Of a stretch of 64,000 nt of DNA, positions 41,011 through 52,765 are shown piece after piece. A program made the translations under genes and the position numbers. The number at the start of each line of letters is the position of its first letter. The stretch's first letter is position 1. Below the pieces are notes generated by a model that had not been told where the DNA came from, did no database searches, and was given only the letters and a program-made list of their open reading frames with translations. Source of the stretch: Cricetomys ansorgei (lineage: Eukaryota > Chordata > Mammalia > Rodentia > Nesomyidae); the NCBI GenBank assembly GCA_026225945.1, contig JAMJFZ010001258.1, positions 4,837,001-4,901,000 on the forward strand. Reading direction: 5' to 3'.

Positions 41011-43290
41011 AGGCCCTTCACCACAGGGTGGGAGATTAGCCCTGAGAATTAGAGTCAAGAGGAAAAGGGTGAAATTTGCCCACACTTGAAGTGACTACTT
41101 GACAATACGGATAATCGGGCCCAAGGAGGGAGAGGCACGCATGAAAACCTGGCTGGTTTGTCAACTAATGAAGTGGCATGAGGTAGCCTACAAGAACTTC
41201 AAGGCCCAGAGACCTCTGTTGTGGGGAGCAGAGGATGCCCCGATTGAATAAAATCCTGAGTGGATGTGTGCTGTTAGCGGGGCACAGCCATGGTAAGATC
41301 CCCCAATGCCTCGACCCGTGGGTCGAAGTGAGGCTCAGAGGGATGGCTAAGCCTTTCACTGGCCCATGTTGGGGTGTTAATAGTGTGCGCAGAAAACGTC
41401 CACTGTAGGTTTCTCCCCTGGATGTTTACAGGCTGAAGTCTCCCCTGTAGAGACTGCTCCGACCTAGCTTAGCTGAACCTTGAGTCAACTGTGCACCATA
41501 GACCCTGCCTCCCTGTTCACCTGTGTCTAATAACACAAACACACCGGACCTTGGGGTGCTGTGGCTTCTCTATCAGAGAGCCTGACCCACCCGATCCAGC
41601 TTTTTTGGGGTGTGTGAGTGTTCATCTTTTTAGTCCCTCACTGCTCCAGCCAGGTCAAGTCCCCGGAGCTGCGCAGGATGGGACACTTTGGGTGAGAGGA
41701 TGTGCACATACACCTCCAAGGACAGGGCTGGGGCTATGGAGAACGTGCATCAAAGCAACTTCTAGAACTGTCTCCTTTTTCCTGAGAAGAAGAGTAACAA
41801 GGGAGGAAGGACTGGACCAAACTAGAAACAAGCCCAGGGCTGAGCTGGTCAAGCCTCCAAATAAAGCTTCACACTCCCAGGAGGCTGAATGGTCCAACAG
41901 ACACAACAGATGCACAAAGACAAGACTGGACCCACAACCCGCAGCAACTTCCTGTCTACAGTGAATAACCCAGGGAGCCAGAGTCCTGCAGAAACAACCA
42001 TGTCTGACGCTCAGAGCATTTCTCTGTAACGTCATCTGCTTTGAATGACTCCTGTAAGTCAGTCTTGCTTGGACCCAGCTGCCATCTCTTGCGACAACAT
42101 CAAGAGAAACAAACGGTGACATCTTTAATGATGGTCTAGGAGACCACAGCTAAATTAGTAACTGACAGCTTTCTGTAATCTTGTCACTACTTACAAATTA
42201 ATTAATTAGTTAATTAATTTATTAATCAGATCGATGCCCCTTCCAGCTAACCCGCTAATAACTTAGTAGCCCATAGCCTCTAGTCAGGACACACCCCAAA
42301 CTTGCTTTCTCTATGGGGGCTCCACACTGTTCTGCCTGCCTCTGAGTCTTTGCCCAGCATAAATGATGGAGACCAATGCTCTGCTCAGCAAGCCCCACAT
42401 GTGTAGCCCTCGCTTTCCTTGTCTTTCCATGCATCTTCCCAGGTACTTGTGGAACATATTACTTCAGACAGCTAGCAGAATCACCTCCTTTCCTGATTCG
42501 GTCTCTTGTTACACCAGCCGGTGAACGGATGACTGTGGTCCTTTCCTTTGGTCTGCGAAGGGGATTTCCTCACAGGCTCCATCCCTGGCATGAGCCTGAA
42601 TGCTTTCACCGAGGTCTAGCACAGTCTGCAGGCAGCGCTCAGATGTTTTAGCCCTTCTCATGCTCTGTGCCTTTGCCTGCCTGGTACCCATGCAGACTGG
42701 TCGTTAAGTATCTTGGATATTCCCACCATACTCACAAGCCACCCCAAGTTAAAGTTCTGCTGCTCTCTTGGTCTCAGCTCAGTGCCCTACTAGAAAGTAT
42801 CATGGCGGAGGAAGAGCTACGCGTGTCTTCCAGTCTCCACACTCGGTAGCAGGCTGAGCCACATAGCCTCACGGCTCTGGTCTCTGACACTGCTGGCCTC
42901 TTTTCTACCTAACTGCTGAGTCACCTATGCAAGTGGGCATGCAGAAGTCTCTGAGGGACCACTCTGGAGGGTGCCCTGTCAGAGGGGGGAGCTTGTGGCG
43001 TCTCTGCTGTTCACTGAACAGAGGTCAAACCAAAGCAGAATCGAGTCCCCGTTTCCTTCACCGGGTCCACTGTTCCGAATGGTACTGTTCAGCACCAGCA
43101 GCTCTTGAGCTGCCACACCCCTCATCATCACTCACAGCAGTCCCTGTTCCCTGGAAACACATTTTTCAAATGCAATGATCTCAGAGTAGCATATGTTGCC
43201 GGCATGTGACATTGTAATATCTTTTATTTTCTCTCTGGCTTTCTAGCCCTCGGTCACCCTAAAAGCCATTCCCATTGAACATCATTAAAA
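41011..43290. other. Unique non-coding stretch
   Basis: About 2.3 kb with no recognised gene or transposon. 42190-42228 is a TTAATTAATTAG-type AT run. A 157-codon + frame (41491-41964) and a 155-codon - frame (41655-42122) overlap, so neither is credible on length alone. Confidence 0.45.
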
Positions 43291-43326
43291 GCAAAACAAA
43301 ATACAACACAACACAACACAACACAA
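43291..43326. repeat. (ACACA)n pentanucleotide
   Basis: About six copies of ACACA following an A-rich AAAGCAAAACAAAAT segment. Confidence 0.92.
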
Positions 43327-43639
43327 AATCCTCATTCCCCCCCTCAGAGGCCCAAGTCCTGGGGAGTTGGTGCACAGGAGAGGCTGTCTCCTCTAAGATT
43401 CAGAAATAAAAACCACTTTCTCCTTTCAACACTGTTCCCCGATGCGACTCTATAATCAGTATCAAACGCTCAGTAGCAAGGGTTTCTGTAGCTCCTTCTC
43501 AGCTAAAATAGATTCCACCTGCCCGTTGCTCTTTGTGAGGAACAATGGGCATAACAATAAGGGCCTGCTACAGTGTTCACACTTGAATAGTCTCCGTTCT
43601 GGGTGTTTGCTGTTGGGCCCTGCAGATTACCTGTAAAGA

Positions 43640-43800
43640 AAGTCCTGCTCCCTCTGTGGAGAAAGGTTACGCCCCAGGCGTGCGGTCCAAGCTGCTTTGT
43701 GGTAATGAATCGATGGGGGCCTGCAATTAATGGAGTCTGATTTCCAAATGGTTGAGTCACCTCTGGAAAGGGGTCTGTTTCCTCCTCTCACCTAATTGCA
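43640..43800. promoter_or_regulatory. Candidate conserved non-coding block
   Basis: Repeat-free sequence with GGTAATGAATCGATGGG, a CTGCAATTAATGGAG homeodomain-like core and an AP-1-like GTTGAGTCACC. Composition only; conservation untested. Confidence 0.25.
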
Positions 43801-44831
43801 CAGCCCAGGGCGTCTCCAGATGAATGGGTCAACTTTGTGTGTAGTGTGGTTGGGGGCTGCAGGGGCAGAGGGTGGCTTGTGAGGTTCCTCTGGGTCTTAT
43901 TTGGGTGAGCGTTGTGGGAAATGAGGCCCATCTGTGTCCCATTAGCATGCAGCTGGGACCCAAGCAAGCACCACAGGCAAACTGAAAGCCAAGCATGTCT
44001 TCTAGGGTTTTCAGCTCACATGGGGCGTGGGGAATATAGGTGACTGAGGATGCCTGCCGTGGGCTTCACCACTGGAGAACTCATGGCTTGCGCACTGTAG
44101 GATGGGAGGGAGAAAAGGTTCTTTGGATATAGCATCTGAGGCCAGGTCACTGCATCGTCATTGGCCGGCCGCTTGACTTGAGGCAAAGGCAGGACCTGTC
44201 TGAGCACCTGTGCGGGGTCAGGCACCCCCACCTCGATGCAAGGCTCTTACAGCATAGAAATGCGTTCACCCAAGAAAAAACAGTTTCCCAGCATCCCCTG
44301 TAGTTGGAGTGACAGTATAACACAGTCCTGGTCAATCAGAAGTGCTTACCTGTGGTGTAGAGTTTCCTGGAAGGCTATTGGTTCTTTGATTTAAAGACAA
44401 GCATTTGACACTTTTCTTGCCCCGCCCCCTTTTTTTTTACTGGAATGCAGTCATGCTGGCTGGCATCATGCGGGCCAGCACCTCACAACCAGGAGGAACA
44501 ACTCCACAGTTGTTCAAGTGACTGGCACACAGATGAGAGGAGCTGGAGGTACTAGTACCAGGCCGCAGCTGCTCCCGCAGGTCCTGAGAGAACAATGTTT
44601 CCTCTGTGTACAGGTCACTATTGCTAGAACTCTATCTACCACATGTGGCCATACGCAGTCTTAAATGATGCTTAGTTACCTCAGCAAGCCGGCTTAACAA
44701 GGCTTTGGAAACTTCCTTGGAGACTGACCTAGAGAAAGGGAAAGGTCTATCCTGGGACACATATCACCAGGAATCTAATGCTTTGGAGGTTTGCCACCTC
44801 CCTGTCATCGTCAACCCAGGCACCTGATCAT
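43801..44831. other. Unique non-coding stretch
   Basis: No gene or transposon recognised; a T8 run near 44431. Confidence 0.45.
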
Positions 44832-45184
44832 CCTCACCACCATCATCATCACCACCACCACCATCATCATCATCACCACCATCACCACCACCATCATCAT
44901 CATCATCATCACCACCATCACCACCACCATCACCATCACCATCACCACCATCACCATCATCACCATCATCATCACCATTATCACCATCATCACCACCATC
45001 ACCATCATCATCACCACCACCACCATCATCACCATCATCATCACCATCATCACCATCACCACCACCACCACCATCACCATCACCACCACCACCATCACCA
45101 TCATCATCACCATCACCATCACCATCATCACCATCATCATCACCACCACCACCACCACCACCATCACTATCATGACCATCACCA
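44832..45184. repeat. (CAT/CAC)n trinucleotide array, 0.35 kb
   Basis: Over 110 consecutive CAY triplets with very few exceptions (single TAT and GAC triplets near the right end). One frame of the + strand (44778-45278) reads more than 100 histidines; another reads Ile/Thr, and the - strand Met/Val. CAT and CAC alternate in no simple higher order. It is a microsatellite, not a supported gene. Confidence 0.97.
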
Positions 45185-45539
45185 TGTACCTAGGATTTCT
45201 TGCTTATTAGTAAATCAAGGCTTCTGGAGAAATGGAATTAAATTATGGCAGATCTGCACCCTAGGCCCCGAATCCTAATGAAGATGAAATTTAAAAGGCC
45301 CCTTCCATACTACAGAAGCCTTTGCAGAATTCCACTCCTGGAGAGACAGACAAGCTTTTCCAGCTACCTAAAGTGGCTTTTCATGGGAACTCAGGAGAAG
45401 CAGAAGCTCATTTTGGCTGAAGTTAGAATAGAGCCTGCGACCCGTGGGGAGATCTGGTCAGGAGTTTCCTAGTGACCCGTGAAGGGTAACCTAATGACCT
45501 CTCAGGTCTGGGCAGTGTGGCTTAGAAGCTTCCCTCCAG
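45185..45539. other. Unique non-coding stretch
   Basis: No gene or repeat recognised. Confidence 0.45.
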
Positions 45540-45740
45540 GAGGACTGCAGAGTGAGAGCGAATCACAAGTGAGCTAATCACCATTAACTTGGTGGCTGAA
45601 ACTGCCAGCCCGACATCCCTACTAATGGCTGACAAATGTCAGGGTGACTTGTGTGCTTTTCTTGTTAATTGAATTGGTTAATTAGGTCCCAGAGGCCTAG
45701 CTGCTAATTATGAGCTACAGCCAAATATGAGGGGGGGAAA
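45540..45740. promoter_or_regulatory. Homeodomain-motif-rich candidate enhancer
   Basis: Repeat-free block with GAGCTAATCACC, CCATTAACTT, GTTAATTGAA, GGTTAATTAGG and TGCTAATTATG: five ATTA-type cores in 140 bp. An inverted TALE-type pair (CTGACA-AA-TGTCAG) lies at 45629-45642. Such density of TAAT cores plus a MEIS/TGIF-type dimer site is common in developmental enhancers, but single motifs are short and can occur by chance. Confidence 0.33.
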
Positions 45741-46285
45741 GGAAAAAAAAGATGCAAGGAAAGAAGACAAAAGAGAAAACACACGCGCACCCTCACCAAC
45801 AAGCGTCACAACTCCTCTTGTTCTTCGAAGTCTCTGCTGTGACTGGCTCGCTGCTCCTGACTTGCCACATGCTACTATCTTCTTGATGTGCTCAAAAAAA
45901 TTTTTTTAAGGCAAGAAAAACTCCAATTCTGCCTTTTTCTACGAGGAACATCTGCTCAGACAGCGCCTCGTTCATTAGTTTTCTGCCAATTAGCAAGGAG
46001 GAGAACGGTAGAGAGGTAGGAAGAAAAGACCCAATTTGCAACCCAACCCGGGGCCTTGTAAAGATGCAGTGCTCAGATGCAAAGGTGGTGACTGGCTACC
46101 AGACCCAGCTTGTTTTTAGCCAAGTGGCTCCAGAGCCTCTTAGCAAAGGTCAAGGGTGAAGATGACAGTCCAGGCAGTCTGCTGAGGAGCGATCAGAAAT
46201 GTGCTTGGGAGCTCAAGGAAGCTTTCAGAACCCTGGAGTTGGAGGTGTCTCCAAGAACTGCCTCCTGGGTGCTGGAGGAATGAGC
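45741..46285. other. Unique non-coding stretch
   Basis: A-rich near 45740-45780. No gene or transposon recognised. Confidence 0.45.
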
Positions 46286-46553
46286 AGTCAGCAGAGTGTG
46301 TGCTGAGAAAGCTTGAGGAAACCAAGTTCAGATCCCCAGCACCCATGTATAAAGCATGGTGGGTGCATTGGTAACCCCGCTGCTGAGGGCTGGGTGCAGA
46401 GCAAAGGCTGGCCAGTTCCTGGAGCTCATTGGTCAGCCAGCCTAGCCAAATGAGTGAGCTTCAAGTTTAGTGAGAGACCCTATGTCAAGACAGGTGGGAA
46501 ATGACAGCTGGACACACCCAATACGCACACACACACTCACACAGACACACACT

Positions 46554-46602
<49 letters not shown>
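46286..46602 (+). mobile_element. B4-type SINE with long (CA)n tail
   Basis: The head is degraded (GAAACCAAGTTCAGATCCCC, then AGCACCCATGTATAAAGC). The body has GGTGGGTGCATTGGTAACCC, GGAGCTCATTGGTCAGCCAG and CCTAGCCAAATGAGTGAGCT, then AGTGAGAGACCCTATGTCAA. It grades into AC repeats with about 20 uninterrupted units ending near 46602. Confidence 0.75.
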
Positions 46603-46605
<3 letters not shown>

Positions 46606-48195
46606 GCACAGAGCGAGGGCACCTGGACGCACATATGCATACGTTCATACATGACGCCTCCCCACACACATAAGATGTCTCAACACTCTGACAGTGTGTC
46701 GGGCTCGGCCGTCACTGTCCTACCTCAGTTCTTTACCCCAGGAGGGAGAGCACTGACGAACGTTGTGTCTTCCAGCCCCGTACCTCCAGCTGGGAGCCAG
46801 CCAACCCAAATATCAGAAAAACTGCTCAACATTCTCAGGTTGGCGTGAACGGGGCGATGGATGGGACCAACGAGGGGAATCCAAGGTATCAGGGGAGCAG
46901 AGAACAAGACTCAAAGCCCCTTTGGGGAACAACCAGATTCTTGCTTCCTAAAGCCTTGGCAGCTGTAGTTAGGCTCCTTGGGGTTGGGCTGCCTGGTTCC
47001 ATGCTTGCCACTCTGAGAGTGGATTAGAACATCGGTGACTAGAAGCTTGGAACTTCAAGCAAGTGTGTGGTGTGTGACCCAGGCTCATTTGGAGCTGCCA
47101 GCCTCTGATGGATTTACCCCGAGGGTGAGTCACAGAGTCAGTGCTACCGTCTGACCCTTCCAGCCAGCTGGAGTTGAAGGGTCTCCTCCTGATTTCTACC
47201 AATCCGAAGTCTTAGCCTCTCCAAGCCCCATCCTCTGCTCCTGGAGACGACGCTTCAGGTCAGCTATAAGATGGCTCTGGTCCTTTGACTCTTCTGAGGT
47301 CTCTGGTTGTAATGGTTCTGACTCTCATAGAGTGAAGTGCAGGGGCTACGACCCACAGTGAGCTTCTCACCACTCTGGCCTCGGGTATCACCAGAAAAAG
47401 TTAGTCTAAAATGATGTCTTTCTCCTAGTGCTTGACAGGGAATTCTATAAAACCGCCAGGTAGGCCCCACAAGGTATGTCTGGTGCTCCTACACTGGAGA
47501 GAAGGTAACCACTGCAGAAAGTAAAGGCAAGGAAGTTGGAGACCCAGCCCGCAGCGGCCATCTCCCCAGCCAAGCAGCAAGGCCTAGGCCTTCCTGGGTG
47601 GAATATTGACCCGATGCTATTGACATGCTACACTCTGAGACCCCTGTCCTTATCGATAACCAATGGCGGAGCCGAAAGTTCAAACACTGCTGGACAGCTT
47701 TCATGTTTGTAAACAGTATTGACGTGCAAAAACCAGGGGCCATCAGACCGCTGCACGATTGCCTCAGATGGAGGGGAGAGGTTCCGTGTGGAAGGGGCTG
47801 ATTAGAGGCAGAGCTGGGAACGAACCGTGGATACCGGCCCATTAATGTAAATGCCTTCAACCTTGGACTTCCTGTGCCTGCACCCGGGCTTTCCCACGCG
47901 GTGGCCAATGTTGCTGCTTCCTTTCCTGTATAAGAAGCCGGGGCCTCACACACCCTTGGCCCGTTACTCCTGAGTCAGCTCCAGAAATGATGCCCTGCGT
48001 TAGAACGCTAGGCGGGCAGTGGGAGCAGACAGCAAGCTGACACCCTCATGTTCTGATGAACTCTAGAACTTTAATGACACAATCAATCTCAAGGAAGAAA
48101 TGTGCGAGATAGGGACACTTCCCACTGAATCAAATTCGAGGACAAAACTCTACTCCAGACTGTCTCCGGCCTCTAAGGGTGGTGCCCATTGGCTT
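46603..48195. other. Unique non-coding stretch
   Basis: No transposon or gene recognised. A consensus AP-1 site (CCTGAGTCAGC) lies near 47970. Confidence 0.45.
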
Positions 48196-48343
48196 GTTGG
48201 TTTTTTGAGGCTGTTTCTCTGTGGGCCAAGCTGGGCCAAGCCTCAAATTCACTACGTAGGCAAGGCTGGCTTTGAACTATTGATCCTTCTGCCTCCACCC
48301 CCCACTGTGGGTATTGCAGGTGTCTACCACTATGCCTGGCTCG
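48196..48343 (-). mobile_element. B1 SINE, antisense member of an inverted pair
   Basis: The + strand reads TTTTTTGAGGCTGTTTCTCT, then GGCAAGGCTGGCTTTGAACT, then TCCTTCTGCCTCCACC and GTATTGCAGGTGTCTACCAC, then ATGCCTGGCT. All B1 blocks in antisense order. Confidence 0.85.
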
Positions 48344-48359
48344 AAAGGTGTTTGTTAAA

Positions 48360-48497
48360 CTGGACGTGGTGGCTTATTCTTGTACTCCAAGCATTTAGGA
48401 GGCCCAGAGGCAGGAGCATCGCTGCAAGTTTAAGACCAGCCTGGCTTACATAGTGAACTGTCGACTCGCCTGGAAACACTGTCTCGATGAAGAAAAA
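48360..48497 (+). mobile_element. B1 SINE, sense member of an inverted pair
   Basis: CTGGACGTGGTGGCTTATTC, then TTGTACTCCAAGCATTTAGG, GGCCCAGAGGCAGGAGCATC and AAGTTTAAGACCAGCCTGGC, then CACTGTCTCGATGAAGAAAA. It starts 16 bp after the antisense B1 ends. Confidence 0.86.
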
Positions 48498-48840
48498 AAT
48501 CTCTACATTATGATGGCTGGAACTCAAAAAGACCATGTTAACTGTTTCCTCATTAAATAGCCCTATCTAAAGCTCTGACCTCACTGCTGGGGTGACCTCA
48601 GGGTAAGGGGTTAGAGTTAGGATGAGAAACTTTTCCTTTCTTAATTGGTTCCTCAGAAAATGTCTTATGTGCAACAACAGGGGGGAATCCATGGTTATCA
48701 GCACACACTGTGCTTTTCTCTTGCTTAGAACCCATAAAAGGAGTAGCTACCTAGCACTGGCTAGGTACATGGAAAGCTCTGCGCATGCATCAGCTCATTT
48801 CATAATATTAACAAGGACGATGAAAACCTCAGAGGGAACC
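48498..48840. other. Unique non-coding stretch
   Basis: No gene or repeat recognised between the B1 pair and the minisatellite. Confidence 0.45.
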
Positions 48841-49912
48841 AAGACAGGTGGACGAGTGGACGGATGGACAGGTGGACAGGTGGACGGATGGATGTATCGG
48901 TGAATGGGTGGACAGGTGGACAGGTGGATGGGTAGATGGGTGGACAGGTGGGCAGGTGGATGGATGGATGGATGGGTGGACGGGTGGGCAGGTGACAGGT
49001 GAACAGGTGGACCGGTGGACAGGTGGACAGATGGGTGGACAGGTGGGCTGGTGGACAGATGGGTGGATGGGCGGACGGGTGGACGGGTGGACAGATGGGT
49101 GGATGGGTGGACGGGTGGACGGGTGGACAGATAGACAAGTGGACAGATGGGTGGACAGGTGGATGGGTGGATGGGTGGACAGGTGGATGGGTAGATGGGT
49201 GGACAGGTGGACGGATGGGGTGAATGGGTGGATAGGTGGATGGGTAGATGGGTGGACAGGTGGACAGATAGACAAGTGGACAGATGGGTGGACAGGTGGA
49301 TGGGTGGATGGGTGGACAGGTGGATGGGTAGATGGGTGGACAGGTGGACGGATGGGTGAATGGGTGGACAGGTGGATGGGTAGATGGGTGGACAGGTGGA
49401 CGGATGGGTGAATGGGTGGACAGGTGGATGGGTAGATGGGTGGACAGGTGGACGGATGGGTGAATGGGTGGACAGGTGGATGGGTAGATGGGTGGACAGG
49501 TGGACAGGTGGATGGGTGGGTGAGATGTATGGGTGGACAGGTGGGCAGGTGGATGGATGGATGGATGGGTGGACAGGTGGATGGGTAGATGGGTGGACAG
49601 GTGGACAGATGGGTGCACAGGTGGACGGGTGGACAGATGGGTGGACAGGTGGAGTGGGTGGACGGGTGGACAGGTGGACGGATGGGTGGATGGGTGGACA
49701 GGTGGATGGGTAGATGGGTGAACAGGTGGATGGATGGATGGATGGGTGGACAGGTGGGCAGGTGACAGGTGGACCGGTGGACAGGTGGACGGGTGGACAG
49801 ATGGGTGGACAGGTGGATGGGTGGACATGTAGATGGGTGGACAGGTGGACAAGTGGACGGGTGGATGGACAGACAGGTGGATAGTTGGATGGGTAGATGG
49901 GTAGATAGGTGG
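48841..49912. repeat. 1.07-kb hierarchical minisatellite built on GGTGGACA/GGTGGATG
   Basis: The basic rhythm is four bases (GGTG GACA GGTG GATG GGTA GATG). Longer periods are nested: a 52-bp unit beginning GGATGGGTGAATGGGTGGAC starts at 49350, 49402 and 49454, and a segment around ATAGACAAGTGGACAGATGG recurs 137 bp apart (49131 and 49268). The + strand is G-rich and nearly C-free apart from GACA/GACG. No stop codon fits the unit, so a 422-codon - frame (His/Pro/Thr/Ser) and several + frames (Trp/Gly/Asp) run through. These are artefacts of the repeat. Confidence 0.97.
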
Positions 49913-50099
49913 CCTCAACAACTTTGCTTCCCTAAGACATCTCAGGGGTAAGGCACACAGTGTTAGCAACGTTTTTGACATGGGAACAGGAGCCTGGAAT
50001 AGGGCAAAGGGCGACTTCCTTGCAGTCAAAAGCAGGCAGCTATCAAGGGTCTCCACCTCAGGAGACAATGGCTACCTTACATTTTTCTTTTTCTTAACT
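49913..50099. other. Unique non-coding spacer
   Basis: Nothing recognised. Confidence 0.45.
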
Positions 50100-50225
50100 T
50101 TTTTAAAGTTGGCATTCAGAATAGTGAGTTTCATCATGGCATGTTCATACATATATGTGCATTGTACTTTGTTCATATTCAACGCCCACCCCCTTCCCCC
50201 TCCTGATGGCCCCTGTGGCCCCTGA
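50100..50225 (-). mobile_element. L1 (Lx-type) 3' end, antisense
   Basis: AGTGAGTTTCATCATGGCAT, then GTTCATACATATATGTGCAT and TGTACTTTGTTCATATTCAA, then CCCCCTTCCCCCTCC, is the complement of the rodent L1 3' end text 'gaacaaag', 'atacatgtatgaaa', 'tgatgaaacccac'. Confidence 0.6.
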
Positions 50226-50344
50226 AGACCCGCCTTCTGCTTTCATGTCATAGAGTCCGTATTTGAGAAAAATGGTTTATTTTCTTCCTCCAGATTGCCC
50301 TCTCTTGTTTCCCTTTCTCTCACATAGCCCTCCATCCTGCTTTC

Positions 50345-50564
50345 ATCACACACACAGTACACACACCACCACACACCACACACCACATACACACCACACA
50401 CAGACACACATACCACACATATATACATATACACCACACACATAACACACACACAACACACCATACCACACATACACACATACCATACCACATTACATGC
50501 CACATCACACAACACACGCACACAGCACACCATACCACACACATATATACACACACCACACTAA

Positions 50565-50607
<43 letters not shown>
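50345..50607. repeat. CA-rich tract, 0.26 kb
   Basis: Imperfect (CA)n with CCACAC and CATAC interruptions, ending in about 18 pure AC units (50568-50606). Confidence 0.96.
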
Positions 50608-50610
<3 letters not shown>

Positions 50611-51856
50611 AGTCTTCATGTATCAGGGAAAACATGGAGCCTGTCTTTTCAGGTCTGACATGAGGGTCTTCGGTTCTGTCTATTTCCCCGAGAATGACAT
50701 CATTTCGCATTTCTTTATGAGACATCTACTTTGAGGAGGTGGTGGCCATGACGCCCTAGGAAGGAGGAGACAGCCCCAGCACGACGCTGGCGTGAAGAGC
50801 ACTGGGACCAAGTCCTCAGGAAAGCAAAATCTATAAAATGTGTTGGTTGTATCTGATCGGAGGGGCTGCTCCCCCAAAACTGACCCTAAGGCTGCCATTT
50901 CTTGGTTGTTCCCAGCTAAGGTGTCCTCTGCTGCCTGGGCAGCAGGAGAGCTTCCTTGTGGAAATGCTCTAAGGCTCTGGAAGGGGGAGCCAGGGGGCTG
51001 CTGGGTTTGGTTAGCTTCAGGACTTGCCAGGCTTAACTCGTGTGGTTTTTCGAGATTAATCGTAAGTTACAAGAAGCTCACCCCTTGGGGCATTTCGTTG
51101 GCATCATTTTTTCTCCCAGAGAGTTGAGGGAAACGGAAATACCCTCTGTGCTGCTCCGGAAATGAGCTGCCGTCACTCAGGACCTGGGGCTGGGATTCCA
51201 CGACCATGCCCGTGCCCCCAGCAACAGCAGACAGACAGATGGAAAAGACCTGTTCCAAAGTACTGGAGTGAAGAGAGAGGGGACAGCTCTGGAGTAACTC
51301 GAGCCTATGGCTTCTGAGCGCCATTTGTTGCAGGTCCCTGGGCAAGTTCGAAAAGCAGCCTTCAGTCCTGTGTCCCTGAAGAAGATCAGGACCGGGCCAG
51401 CGCGTGCTGCTCTCTGTAGAAAAGAAGATGGTGGTCCTGAGTTGGGGAAGGGAGTCTTCTGATGTACTGGGGCAACTTTAGCAGTCCAGGTGAGATACCT
51501 AGCCTACCCAGGCTAGAAGCCTGACAACCACTTTCCAGAAGGGTGACACATTATCTAATCTTGTGTCTACCTGACTTGGATCCTGGGACATGCTGTCATA
51601 ATTCTCCAAATGTTAGGCCCATTTGTCTGCAGGAGGACCCTGTTGGCTGATGGTGCGTTGTGGATGCTCGGAGGCCGGGCTGATACTCAGGGCTCTGCAT
51701 CTAGGGTGACAGGTCACTGTGATGAAAAGTTAGAGGCCCTGGTACATGACTGGGGCTCGTGTGGGGAGTCAGGTTGAGGCTCAGGTCCTCCTTGGCCAGT
51801 CCAATGCCATGAAGTCCATGACAGACTCACTCTTCCTCCCTTCCAGTCAGATGCTT
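50608..51856. other. Unique non-coding stretch
   Basis: 1.2 kb with no recognised gene or transposon. Confidence 0.45.
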
Positions 51857-52003
51857 TGATATTTTGTTTTTGAGACAGGATTTTAGGCAGTCAGTGCCGG
51901 TGTTGAACTTTCCGTATAGCTCCGGCTGGCCTTGAACTCCTGATCCTCCGGCCTTCACCTCCAAGGTACTAAGCTTACAGGCATGAGTCACCAGGCCAGC
52001 CCC
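51857..52003 (-). mobile_element. B1 SINE
   Basis: The + strand reads TTTTGTTTTTGAGACAGGAT, then CCGGCTGGCCTTGAACTCCT, then GATCCTCCGGCCTTCACCTC and AAGCTTACAGGCATGAGTCA. B1 blocks in antisense order with a short T-rich tail. Confidence 0.88.
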
Positions 52004-52399
52004 GATGCTGCAATATCCTGGGCTTCCCCACTCTGGAAGAGGCTGGTTATTGAGAGGAAGGACACCACTGAGTGAGCCAGTTCCTGGGCAACAGTTGCAG
52101 AGTCACTGCTAAGGGACCAAGGTGCCAGGAACCTGGCCAACAAAGTAGGTCCTTTAGGAAGCTTAGCCGGGCAGTCAGAGGGAGGTGTACCTTTGTCAGA
52201 AACGTCAGACACTCTGAATCTTCCATTATTTCGTGATTTACAGGGCCAGCTTGATTTCCCTTGCTCAGTACATTGATTAGTATTAAATTTGACCATTTAC
52301 AAACTCAAAATCTCCTACAGAACCCTTCCTCAGGAAACTGGAACGGCTGATTACCAAAATAAAAACCCCTCTGTCGGGCTATCCATCAAGAGTGGGCAT
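52004..52399. other. Unique non-coding stretch
   Basis: No gene or repeat recognised. Confidence 0.45.
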
Positions 52400-52765
52400 G
52401 GATTAGTTACTTTCCAAACTCGCTGTGATGACATACCATGACCTAAAGCAACTTAAAGAAGAGTTTATTTTGGCTCACGCTTCCAAAGCATGGTCCACAA
52501 CGCTGACTAAGGCATGGCAGCCGGTGGCCAGAGCAAGAAGCTGCCTGATCACGTCTTGGACCGTGAGAAGAAAGCAGAGCAAGCGAACTGGAAGTGAGCC
52601 AAGGCTACAAACTCTTAAAGCCTGTCCCCTGTGCTGGACTTCCATCATCAAGGCTGCACCTCCTGAGTGTTCCATGATTTCCCCAAACAGCACCATCCAC
52701 CATAACTGCGTGTTGAAATACATGAGCCTATGGGATTATTTCTCATTCAAACCATCATAGCGCCT
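52400..52765 (-). mobile_element. ERVL-MaLR (MT-type) LTR
   Basis: The + strand reads GATGACATACCATGACCTAA, then AGAAGAGTTTATTTTGGCTC, then CACCTCCTGAGTGTTCCATG and AACAGCACCATCCACC, then CATGAGCCTATGGGATTATT and CATTCAAACCATCATAG. This is the full inverse of an MT-type LTR, from its 3' end (left) to its 5' end (right). A solo LTR with no internal genes. It shares blocks with 3640-3990. Confidence 0.7.

Noticed and set aside
41491..42122. Overlapping 157- and 155-codon frames on opposite strands
   Set aside because: Mutual overlap on opposite strands and lack of any domain make chance the best explanation.
44778..45278. Poly-histidine protein
   Set aside because: A CAT/CAC microsatellite; no promoter, splice or homology evidence.
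48800..50068. 422-codon minus-strand frame rich in His, Pro, Ser and Thr
   Set aside because: It is a translation of the GGTGGACA-type minisatellite, whose unit has no stop in most frames; other frames are open as well.
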